Assembly (NCBI RefSeq): GCF_004027225.2
Contig: NC_044288.2
Span: 5,879,719 to 5,943,718, forward strand
DNA: 64,000 nucleotides
Source: Strigops habroptila
Taxonomy: Eukaryota; Chordata; Aves; Psittaciformes; Psittacidae
Direction: 5' to 3'
The notes beneath the pieces were generated by a model. The model was not told where the DNA came from. It was given only the letters and a program-made list of their open reading frames with translations, and ran no database searches. Positions 24,590-35,400 of the stretch are shown in pieces (the first letter of the stretch is position 1; each line of letters begins with the position of its first letter). The translations under genes and the position numbers were made by a program.

Positions 24590-24680
24590 TGGTGAGGATG
24601 TGCATGGTGAGGATGTGCATGGTGAGGATGTGCACGTTGAGGATGCGCACGGTGAGGATGTGCACGGTGAGGATGTGCTG
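24590..24680. repeat. 15-bp minisatellite, 6 copies
   Basis: Six near-identical head-to-tail copies of ATGGTGAGGATGTGC. Variation is mainly CAT versus CAC and one GTTGAGG variant. Because the unit is a multiple of three it stays open in several frames and produces spurious repetitive peptides. Confidence 0.93.
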
Positions 24681-27454
24681 CTGGAGCACAGCAGGCTGCA
24701 GGCAGCAGCACAGGCACCAGGCAGGCGCACGCAATCTCACCTGGGGGTGTTGCTAAAAGCTGGAAGAGGAAAGGGAACGGAGATCAAAGGACCCAGCAAA
24801 ACCAGGGAGACGGGATTTCAACCCCTGACACTAAAATAAAATGACTGTTAGGATAAACACGGCAAGGCAGTTCCCATCCGGGAGCCGGGTTTGCCGCGGG
24901 GAGCCTGGGGTATGTTCCCTGGTGCTTCACACAGGAGAAACAGCTTTCACAGCAGCTCACATATTTCCCGTCGGATCTGGGCAGCTGGGAGGGTGCTGGT
25001 GCTCATCCTGGGAAAACGATGGCATAGGGAATGCCACGGTGGTAACACTGTGCCAGGGAGCGAGCTGCCAACCAGTGGCACCAGGAACTGGCTTGGGAGC
25101 TGCTGTCCCTGTGTGCTCCCGCTGCTCCGGAGCCTGTTTTCCTCATGGCATGAGGTTGTTGTGATGGATGGAGCATCATAAGGGCAGGAACCACTGCTGA
25201 GGCTCCTATTGACAACCAGAGCTGCCATGGGGGTTCTTGCAGGAGAGATGGACATCAGGGCTGATGAACAGAGGGGTGGGATGGCAGCGTTGGGGTCTGG
25301 GGCAGGAGAAGCTCCTGGACATGATGGCATGGACACATCCTGCAGAGCAGCCACTTGTTTAATACCTGAGGAAGGAACGTGGCTCAGACCTCTTCCCTGT
25401 TCACTCTCTGCAGCTTGGGCATTCCTGGCCCTCTCCATTCCCTGCCCCATGGGGTGCATGGGCAGGGGCTGGAGCAGCCGTAGCATCATTGCATTCACTC
25501 AGGCATAGAAGCTGCATCCCCCCGAGGTGCTGCCTGGGCCGCTCTGAGCACCCCAGAAGGCTCTGGCCTGGACCACAGCTCGTTATAATTAAGCCAGTGA
25601 CCCCAGCACGAGGCTGGAAGTTTAAATGTCTGCGGTTGATGGCCACTTGCCCACACATTCCCCGAGATGGGAATCGCTCTCTGCGGGTCCCTCCAGGATT
25701 AGCAGATTTCTTTGCAAAACACCCGTTGCGTTGGAAAACGCCATTTCTGTGCAGAGTAAAGCAGCGTCTGACCCAGGGACCCCGGGTAAACACCGTCTGC
25801 TTCCCACCAGAGCTTATGTGTCCCTGGAGCGGGGCTGCTTTGGCTGACCCAGCCAAAGGGGAGTGATGCCCTGATGCTGCTGCAGCTCAATGGAGCTCGC
25901 AGCCATGGCCCTGCCCGGGGTCTCTGGGCAGATGCTCCATATCCCACAGCAGGATCCGGGTGCTGGAGGCTGTGCCCGGGTCGCAGCATGGGCTCACGCA
26001 GCAATTCGGACTCCACACAGCTTGGGCCCCACTGCGGTGGCTGCACAGAGCATGGGAGAGGGGCTCCAGACCCTGCCCAGAGGCTGCTGGGGTGGAAAAG
26101 GGGCCAGGACCCTCCGGTACCACTGTCCTTGCTGCATGTCCCAGCTCCAGCACTCCGCTTCTAGCTTTGCTCCGACTTGTGGCTATTGGGAAAGGAGCCT
26201 CTGCTGCCCCACGGGCAGGCACCGTCCTGCTGGGATGGAATGGACGAGGAGGAGGAGGAGAGGGGAAGAAGAAGGGAATCAAAAAAAAATGAATCCCCAC
26301 AAAAATGTCTTCATAACAGGAAACGTCTCATAAAATACCTGTGGTTTGGCATGTGTGATCCGACTGGTCAAACTATGCACCTGGCAGGCAACCCTGCTAT
26401 TAATGCTGCGCAGTCTGGTATTTCAGCGGGGCTGAGGCTGGCGGGGGGAGAAGGACAGGCCTGGGGGGCTGAAAACCCCTGTCAGGGCTGGGGTGAGGAG
26501 GGAACATGTCCCTTGGGGTCCTGCTTGCCCCCATGGGCACTCAGGGGGACATCCCAGCCCTATTGCAACAAGGGGACCGCAGTGCCCCAGGGATGCGGTG
26601 AGCTGTGCTGAGCCTTGCACCCTGCGCAGAGACTTGGCGTTTCTGCAGCTTTGGGGCAGGGTTTTCCCCCCAGACCCGGGTCTGAGCCAGGACAGACCCA
26701 GAGGTCTCTGCCTGTATCTCCAAACACCACGGTGAGCACCATTCCCTAGGGATGGCTTTGCCCCCATGCGCTCCCTGGGCCCCGGCGCGTCGGCAGCGAT
26801 CAGCCGGGGCTCTCCCGCGCTCAGCGGAGGAGTTTTGACAGCCGGAGGTGGGGATTAAGCCCTGAGCTGTGACCTGCGGCGGGCTCACGCCTTGCGGCGC
26901 TGCCGGCACACACACACCCAGGGGCATTAATCGCCTTAGCTGATGCCTGACCCCGCGGATGAGGGATCAAGCGGTGGCACCGGCCCTGTTGTCAGCACCA
27001 GCGGTGGACCTCAGGGTCCTTGGCTCCAGGCAGTGTGCATTGCGGGTCCCTGCCATGGCCCCTGTGCCAGCCTGACACCATCGCCCATCTCTCTGTGTAT
27101 CGTGGGTGGCTCCAGTGTGTCGAGGGAGAAACACCCAGGTCAGTTTGGCAGCAAGTTTATGACTGTCAGAGCGAGCAGAGCCCAGCATCCCATATCCCAT
27201 GTTGCACCCCCAGCCCCAGGCTCCTCCTGCCACCGCAGCCCCCCCTTTGCCAGCTCCTCCTGCATCCCAGCATGGCCTGAACCTCACATGTACCTGCTGG
27301 CCCATGGCTACCAACAGCAGCTCAGCCCATTCCTGCAGCCCTCCAGCCCTGCAGTAGCTGCTGATTAGCACAGACCCACCAGCCTTGGTGTTAATTTGGC
27401 TGCAAGCCCTGCCCGGACCGGAGCAGTATGGATGGACACAGCCACCACCCACAG

Positions 27455-27765
27455 CAGAGAGGGGCTCTTCATCAGAGACTGTAGCAACAGGGTAAAGGGC
27501 AATGGGCTCAAACTGAAATAGGGGAAGTTCAGGTTAGATATAAGGCAGAAGCTTTTCCCTGTGAGGGTGCTGAGGCGCTGGCACAGGGTGCCCAGAGAAG
27601 CTGTGGCTGCCCCATCCCTGGCAGTGTTCAAGGCCAGGTTGGACACAGGGGCTTGGAGCAACCTGCTCTAGTGGAAGGTGTCCCTGCCCGTGGCAGGGGG
27701 GTGGAACTGGATGAGCTTTAAGGTCCCTTCCAACACAAACAACTCTGTGATTCCATGATTCTGTG
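27455..27765 (+). mobile_element. CR1 LINE, 5'-truncated 3' end
   Basis: Sense-oriented 3' terminus of an avian CR1 element. It starts in the conserved GAGGGGCTCTTCATCAGAGA block, continues through the conserved 'mean of the 3'UTR' blocks (gtgttcaaggccaggttgga, gtgtccctgcccgtggcagg), and ends with the diagnostic 8-bp repeats (ATTCCATG, ATTCTGTG). As usual for CR1, it is 5' truncated, lacks a poly(A) tail and encodes nothing. It lies in COL8A2 intron 1. Confidence 0.95.
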
Positions 27766-27810
27766 GGCTGAAGGCACCACGGGGCTGTGCTGCCGGGCGA
27801 TGCACCAGGC

Positions 27811-27847
27811 TGTGCCATGCCATGCCATGCCGTGCTGTGCCATGCGC
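27811..27847. repeat. (CATGC)n short tandem repeat
   Basis: TGCCATGC-type pentamers repeated about six times with CGTGC and TGTGC variants, just downstream of the CR1 element. Confidence 0.75.
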
Positions 27848-29018
27848 AGCCTGCTCGGTGCTGTGCCTAGCGCAGGCGCTGCCGGAGCGTCGGGGGCCGC
27901 CTGCACTCGGGGTTGGGTGTTTTCTTTTTGTCAAGGAAAATGTTTTCTTGTTCCTGGCTGAGGGGCGGGTGAGGCTCCGGGTCCGTGCGGTGCGTACAGC
28001 AGCTTTTGGATCCAATCCGGTGTCATGCATTTAAGGACCAGCTCGTGCCAAGACTGCTCCGGCGCTGCTCGGCCGAGCTGCTGCCTGATGCCTTTGGCTT
28101 TCGCAGCCCAGCCTACGGAAACAACTCTGTGCTCGCTCTCTGTTTCAATAGCTCACTTTTCGTTTTCGACTCCTTTTATTGTTATTTTTAAAGCATGTGT
28201 AGCGCAAACCAAATCATCCACCTCCCGCTGGAGCCTGTCCAGCCCTGTGTTGGGCTTGGAAAAACTCCCTGCTTTATTTCTTTATTGTAAATGACCGGAG
28301 GATGGAGCAGCTCGATGGGACACGGCGGCGTCCAAGCCTGCGCTGTTCCAGCCCACCCACAAGCACCGGCTGCTTTCTTGGTGCTTTCTCTTTGCAGTGT
28401 CCATCTGAGCTGGACGAGTGTGTGCGGTGCTCACCAGTGAGCTTCTGCCCCGGTGATGGCCATGCCCATGCTGCCGGTGTGTGGCACTGGCATGGGACAA
28501 CACCAGTGAGCCTGAGCGTGTGGCTGAAGTGCATCAACAGCCCCATCCTGCTCATCCCCGTGTCCCAGCAAACATCCGTGGGGGCTGAATGACCCTGGGT
28601 TTGGGGCAGGGATGGAGCTGGGGCGAGGGCCAGCGAGCAGCACACCGCACCCTGTGCTGATTGTGCTTTTACTGCTGGGTTTAAACAAGTTCTCCATTCT
28701 CCTGACCTTCAATCGCAGTCGCAGCTCCCCTGTGGATCACACATATTGACTGAGAAAATAATTATCCTCGAAGGGAGCAGGCGCGGTGCTGCCAGGCCCA
28801 TCATTAATATTTAAATAACAGGGGCCATAAATCAGCTGCCCCTCAGTGAACAAGCGCCCGGTTGTGTGCGCGGGGAAGCGAGTGCTGTGCGTGTGCTGCT
28901 CACCGGGATGTCACCCGCTCTGCACCAGGGAGCACTGACACGGATGCTGCAGGGAGATGGGGACAGCGCAGGGCAGCAGCAGCCCCCTTCCATTGGGAAT
29001 GGTGTGAGCTCCGTGCCA

Positions 29019-29056
29019 GGAGCACGCCGGGAGCACGCCGGGAGCACACGGGGAGC
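29019..29056. repeat. 11-12-bp tandem repeat, 3 copies
   Basis: Three adjacent copies of GGGAGCACGCC, the last one changed to GGGAGCACACG. Confidence 0.75.
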
Positions 29057-30721
29057 TCGCCAGACCAACCAGCACAAGCCACAGGCTGTTCCTAGAGCGA
29101 TGGGGGCAGAACGGGCTGCGGCTGTTGCGAGAACAAGGTGACATTTCTTGTCTCCTTTCTCATGCTTTAAGTGTGAGGATTTTTTCCCTTTCCCCAGCCC
29201 TTTCATTGCGTGCCAGGGGTTTTTAACACGTCTGCTCACCGGCTGCCAGGGGAGCAGACACTCGCACCGTTAGCGCGGCGGTGCTGCACTCTGAAGCCAT
29301 GCCAAGGGTCTCGGTGCCGCGCCGTGCTCCCCCCCAGAGCCAGGCAGCGCGGTGCTGCCGAGCCCCATCCCTGCTCCAGCATCCTGGGGGGACACAATCA
29401 CGCCGCTGGACCCGGAGTGCTCCCCTGTATGAACTCTTCTGGCCCTGCTTCTCCTCCCAAAACATCTCGTCTGCTCCAAGTGAGGAAAAGTGACCTCTCA
29501 TGGGATTTCTGCTGGATGTACCGGGGCAGCTCCCGGCCCTACAGGAGGATGGACCGTGCCATCTGCACCATGAACCAGCCAACGTTTGCAACCTGCCCTG
29601 GAGGATGAGAGCGCTGCAGGGCTGCTCGTGGTGATTAATTATCATTTCGTAATGCAGGAGAGTTCAGGCATGAAAGAGCCTCTTCACAGACACGTCGTGC
29701 GCACTTTATCCATCATATGAGACTCCAGATGTTTCCATTTTATGGTTATTAAATCACCGCCTGGAGAGCCCGGGTAACGGGAGGCCTCCTGCCCCGGTGC
29801 CGGGCACCGCCGGGGAGGACGACAAAGCACCAGGGACCCCTTTCCTTGAGGAACAGAGACATGTGCCGGGGGGTCTCAGGCCAGGCCCCCTCCCATTGCC
29901 CCTGCAGCCCCTTGGGAGTGCCAGGGCAGGTGGAATGACCCATCCACACCAAGGGAGGATGTGCAGGAGCTCAGCCCATGTCTGCAGGCTCCGGGTTGCA
30001 GACGGTCACCTCGGCGCGGAGCGGAGGGACTCGATTTCACACCCGGCACGCAGCGAAACCGCGGCCGGAGCCAAGGCAGACGGATCACCTTGTCCTTCTC
30101 CTCCCTTCCTCTGGCTCCAGTTTCCCCCCGGTTCCATGTCATTCCAAGGGCTGAGGTCTCGCAGAATGGGGGGACATCTGCAAACGCTCCTCAGCACCCA
30201 GCAGCGAGGTGCTGAGCACCCCAGGGTGCTGCTCCCATGGCGCGGGCTCATTGGAGCAATTAGGATGGTGCAAACACCCCAGTTGAGCGGAGGTGAATAA
30301 AGCCCAGGTGGGAGAAGAGCGAGCTGGGAAGGGAGGGAGTTAGAGGTGGAGGCACAGGGGTCATACCAGGTAAGGAAAACAAATAAATAGCTGATTCAGG
30401 GGTTTCTTCTCCTCTTTTATTTAGCAGAAACTGTATTTTTACAGCTGCAACCCCTTATAATGGGATTCTTTTTCCCTTAAACAAATCCTTGTAAAATAAT
30501 GCTTCATAAAAATAAGTGTTCCTCGTCTCGACCCTGAAGACAGAAAAACAAGAACGCTGGTGAGGCCGTCCCTGCACCGGGAGCCGGTGGTGGCCGTCAC
30601 ACGTGTCCCGGCGCTGCCCGCCCCAGCCCCAGCAGGGCTGAGCCTGGCACTGGAACGGCACCGGCACCGCTGGCTCCGCTGGGATGGGCAGAGCAGAGCT
30701 GTGCTCCCAGCGCCGCTGTGG

Positions 30722-31093
30722 CACAGAACCACAGAGTGGTTTGGGCTGAAGGGACCTTAAAGCTGATCCAGCTCCAACCCCCTGCCACGGGCAGGGACAC
30801 CTTCCACTAGAGCAGGTTGCTCCAAGCCCCTGTGTCCAACCTGGCCTTGAACACTGCCAGGGATGGGGCAGCCACAGCTTCTCTGGGCACCCTGTGCCAG
30901 CGCCTCAGCACCCTCACAGGGAAGAGCTTCTGCCTCAGAGCTCATCTCAACCTCCCCTCTGGCAGGTTAAAGCCATTCCCCTTGTCCTGTCCCTACAGGC
31001 CCTTGTCCAAAGCCCCTCTCCGGGTTTCCTGGAGCCCCTCTCAGCACTGGAGCTGCTCTAAGCTCTCCCTGGAGCCTTCACTTCTCCAGGTTA
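30722..31093 (-). mobile_element. CR1 LINE, 5'-truncated 3' end, antisense
   Basis: Reverse-oriented CR1 3' tail. Its plus-strand left end reads ACAGAACCACAGAG, a diverged complement of the CR1 terminal repeats. It proceeds through the same conserved blocks as the copy at 50.0 kb and breaks off near 31093 in the ggagccttcacttctccagg block. An open frame beginning about 30817 on the + strand is antisense CR1, not a gene. Confidence 0.95.
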
Positions 31094-32245
31094 CACATCA
31101 TCTTCACAGGGCCTGGGCTCTGTCATGTCACCACTGGCAGAGCTGTCCCTGTCTCCCCACCCTGAGCACAGCACCAGGAGCACAAGATGCCTGGCTCCAC
31201 GGACAGTTAATAGCAGCAGACAAGGCTGCCTCATCACTGGAGACCTCCACTTGTCACATCAGGATCAACCCCACACCAGGGCTTCCCCTTCCCTTTATTA
31301 GTTCGCTTTAATTTTGGTTTAATTTATTCTTCTGGGGGGTTGTCTCTTTCTCCAGGCTGCAGCTATTTCTTCACTGCTGCTTCAGCAAAAGCCATCCAGG
31401 AAATTCCGATCAAATCCCGGTGTGCTGCAGCCCTGCCCCTGCTCCCCGGCAGGAGAGGCAGAGAGCTTAATGCTCATTAATAACCACCACGGGTCAATTA
31501 TTGCCAGGAGGAGGAAAACCAGCAAAGCTCTTTGGCATCACATGTTGTTTAAGCTTCCGAAAAGAAATGTTCTTTGCAAATCAATCTGTTTGCAGCTCCG
31601 CGCGTGGAGCTGGCACGGAGGAAGTTGCCAGAGGAGAGGTGCAGTTATGGAGGTATTTGGTCTAAGGCAGAGGCTGCTGCTCCCAAGTGCCACAGGGCTC
31701 CCATCCTTCGCCCTCCAAGTGAGCTCCCATCGCTGTCCCCAAAATGCCTCAAAACACAGTGAGTCTCGGGCTCCAACAACATGGTTTTGGTCCAGCACCC
31801 ATTTGGAAGATGCTGCGCCCACCCAGCTGCTCCTGAGGCAAAGAGCTTGGCTTTTGCTACAGGAGACCCTGCTTGCCTGAGGGATGCGACAGCAACACTG
31901 GGCTGTGGTTTCATCCTGCCTTTTTTCCCCTTCTACTTATATATGCTCCAAATACATAAGGGAAGCCTGACACAGGAATAACCCCAGACACACAGGTACT
32001 GGGGCAGCCTCTGAAAGGCTCTGCTGGTCAGTTACCGCTCATAAACCCTGTATTTATTGTGCATCTTCCAGCCGGCACGTGGCGGGAAGGGGAATGTGTT
32101 CAGGGCACCTGTGGTCCAGAAAAAGGCAAATTGGAGGGAGACCTGCTCCTGCTGGGATCCTTCCCAGGCTCTTGGCTGATCCTTGTGGGATGGAGGGTGC
32201 AGACAGGGGTCGCGGTGCCCGTTCTCACTGTTGCTTTGTCCGCAG

Positions 32246-32428
32246 GAGCAGAGGGGAGCAGGATGCTGCCGGACGCCGTGGTGCTGCTGCTGCTGGTGGT
32301 GATGGTGGTCGGCCTTCGCTCGGCGGCGGGAGGCGGCGTGGGGGGCTATGCCCAAGTGAAGTACATGCAGCCCATGGTGAAGGGACCCCTGGGACCCCCC
32401 TTCCGCGAAGGCAAAGGGCAGTACCTGG
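32246..32428 (+). CDS. COL8A2: COL8A2 signal-peptide exon
   Basis: The acceptor TTTGTCCGCAG ends at 32245. Seventeen untranslated bases precede the ATG at 32263. The exon encodes residues 1-55 plus the first base of codon 56. The donor is GG|GTAAGG, with GT at 32429-32430. Confidence 0.95.
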
Positions 32429-35400
32429 GTAAGGGACACGCTCTGCGGGGCGGGGGGACACGGGGATGTGGAGAAGGGACCGGAGCATCCGCAGCCATCA
32501 GGCACTCGTCATCCCCTCGCCCTTGGGTCAGTGCCTCTAGGGTGCAGCCTGGATGGGTGCTGCTGCCCAAAGCATCTTTGGCCAAGCACAGAGGGACTGT
32601 TTAGTTCTCCTTAACCCAGTGCAGAAGGACAAGGACGGGCACAGAGAGAGGCTCACCAAAGCAGAGCACCTTTGGGTCCCTCCACCTGGGAGCCAGTGCA
32701 CAAAGGGGACCCACAAGCCTTTTGCTCCCATCCTGCTGCACGCTTGCCGGTAGCTTTGAGGCACAGCCCAGTCGCTCACCATCTCTCCCTCTCACTGCAT
32801 GTTAAACCTGAGCTGTCCCGGAAAGGCTTTTTCCACTCCTCCACCTATTCCGTTTTCCCTGTCTGCGTTTCACACCAGCTGGGGAAGGAAAGACAGCCAA
32901 GGCCAGAGCTGAGCCCCAGCCTGGTGAGGGAAGAGCAGCAGAGACATTTCCTCCCTCGCAGAGCAGCGACAGAAACTCCACGAGTGTTAAATCACTCCCC
33001 ACTGAGCTACATGTGCTGTGCACAGCCAGGGCTCCGGCTCCGCTGCCAGCACAGCCCCAGCCTGTCATAACCTCCTGCTCTGAGCTCCCCTGCCTGCACA
33101 CCCCTGCTCTAGTCCCGTGTGCCTGCCCAGGCTCCTTTTAGCCTCAGGCCCTGGAGGCTGGAAGGCACAGGGGGGCCTCATCAGCAGCCCCCACTGTCGA
33201 TTATTAGTGCATGGTAATTGCCCCCACCTTGGGGAACTGCTCAGGGGCCTGTGCAAACAGCAAGTGTTGAGTGTGACTGAGTTTCTGCAGCGCTTTGCAG
33301 CTCATTGGGGTGCCCCTTGCCCCAGCAACCCCCCAGGGTGCACCCAGGGCAGCAGCAGCACCTTCAGTTCAAGGATGAAGGAGAGTCTGAGCTTTTTCCT
33401 TGATCCCGAACACACAAGTCCCAGCACTCTTCCCACAACCAGTGGGATGGGGCAGAGCTGGGGCTCAGGTGCCTGGATCCCCCAGGTCGGAGCTCTGCCC
33501 TCGGGAAGAGCTGTTGGAGCCCTCCCCGTATGTTCACACAGACCCAGACCCTCCGGGGAGCCAAAATCTTGGCTCTGGGAGGAGAAACTGGAGAAGGCTG
33601 GGCTGCGGGTGCCTGATTTACTGCTGAGCGGAATGGCTTATCAGGAGTTCAGCTCAGCACAGATGTCAGAAAACACACAGCAAAACCTGGAGCCGCATGC
33701 TAGGAGCCCCCCCTGCCTCCCTGCCCCCTTCCCAGCTGTTGTAAAGCTGCTCCCTGAATCCCAGCCAGAGACAAAACCTTCCAGCGTAGTGCAGGAACGT
33801 TTCAGCTGCTGGTGGGACTGGATTCAAATATCTCCCTGCTGCTTTTCCTTCTTTCCTCCCCCTTTCTTCCCATGCATCGGAGCGGCTTGTGCTGCCTCTG
33901 AGCACCGCTGCCTGTTAACTATGGCACACTGAGGAGTGAGTGTGCCTGACTGTTCGTAAGTGCTTTGGGTGCAAGCTTCACCAGGTTAGACAGGGCTCAG
34001 ATGAGACACTGAGGCAGGGCAGAGCAATGGAGTGCCCTGGAGATTACTTTCCTAAAACCCCTGGGAAAGAGAGGACAGGTAGCGGGATGCAGGCAGCGGG
34101 ATGCAGGCAGCGGGATGCAGGCAGCCACCAGCCATGGGGCTGCATGGAGGCAGCTGGGGAAGCCGGTGCCTCTTGGATCCCACCGAGCTCCCATCTCTAC
34201 TTAACCTCTCACTTGGCAAGGCAAACCCCCGCTGGCCTCCTGCCCTGCTCGGGGAGCTCAGCTGACTCCCGCGACGGCGCAGGACCGTGCCGTGCCCCCA
34301 TGGGTTACCCCTGCGCTGTGTGGGACCCCCCCCGGGCTGCCCTTGGGGCTGGGACCCCCTCATGGGGGGCTCCCCTCAGCCTGCGGGTGCCATCTAGTGA
34401 GAGACAGAGCTGGATTCCTCAGGGTGCCAGACCCAAAGATAGACTCCCCAGAAGCACAGAGGCAGCCCTGGGCAGGAGTTGCTGCTACATGCTAAAATGC
34501 TAAAAGCATTTAAGCATTTGCAGAGTTGGGTTTTATTTTGGGTTGCTTAAAGCCAGGTCTGTGCAGGTAAATGGCTCAGGGAGCCCATAATTTCCCTGTG
34601 CATTTGGGGAGTCAAGCCAGCAGCATCCTGGCTCAGGGCAGCGATAAGGGCCCAGGCGATGCCTGGGGTTGGGGTTTGTGCCAGTTCCCCTCTAGTGACA
34701 ATACCAACCACCTGGGAGCACCAACCTCAGCTGCAAAGGCAAAGCAGCACTTTCCACCTCCCCAGGCGTGGGCAAGCTCAGTGCCAAGCCATTGCACAAC
34801 CTCTGCCATCAGGGGTCCGGCATCCCCAGAGCTGGTGGCCCACAAGTCCTGCTGCTCTTAAACACTCAGTCCTGTGTTCCCTGTGGGGCTGTTGCTGGAT
34901 GCGTGTGGCCAAGAGGCCTCCAGATCCTTCGGCTGCTGCTAATGGGGAAACCTTGTTTGCCATTTCCACGCTGTGCTCTGCAGCCTGCTGCCATCTCAGC
35001 ACCATCCCCTTGCCCGGCAGCTCTCAGCAGGGCCGCGGCTGGGGCCTGTGCTGAGCCTCCAGTGGAAGACAGGATGAGGGATGCAATAACACTGGTCCTG
35101 TGCAATGTTCCTGTGAGCCTGTGAAACTCACTCTCACGAGACAGGGCTTGGCAGCAGCCCTGGAACAAGCTTGGGCAGGCTCTGCCATGGAGCAGCCAAC
35201 CTCTCCTTCCTGCAGTGTCATCCGGCCGCGCTGGCCAGACCCGCTGCTGACTGCTCGTGGTTGGGAACCACTTCCCATCTTGCTGGATTATTCCTCTGTT
35301 GGCCAGTCTGTGCCGCTGAGTCCCTCCTCCAGGCGTGCAGGGGTCCTTACCGGGATGAACACAGCTCCAGAGGGGCTGCAGGATCCCACCTGGACATATC

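Larger units (their letters stand above)
10915..32245 (+). other. COL8A2: COL8A2 intron 1 (probable)
   Basis: No coding exon was recognised in this 21-kb stretch. It contains a GGAT microsatellite (14.5 kb), minisatellites at 21.6 and 24.6 kb, two CR1 fragments (27.5 and 30.7 kb), a second CpG-rich patch (about 23.15-23.42 kb), and AT-rich islands near 14.1, 17.08, 20.09 and 28.74-28.85 kb that contain recognisable transcription-factor-like motifs. Open frames here are GC-driven, or are translations of CR1 or simple repeats. Confidence 0.5.

Noticed and set aside
24548-24839. Repetitive Thr-Ser-Ser-Pro-Cys and Val-Arg-Met-Cys frames
   Set aside because: Translations of the 15-bp minisatellite.
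30817-31311. 164-aa + strand open frame
   Set aside because: It is antisense CR1; the same N-terminal peptide reappears at the CR1 copy in TEKT2.
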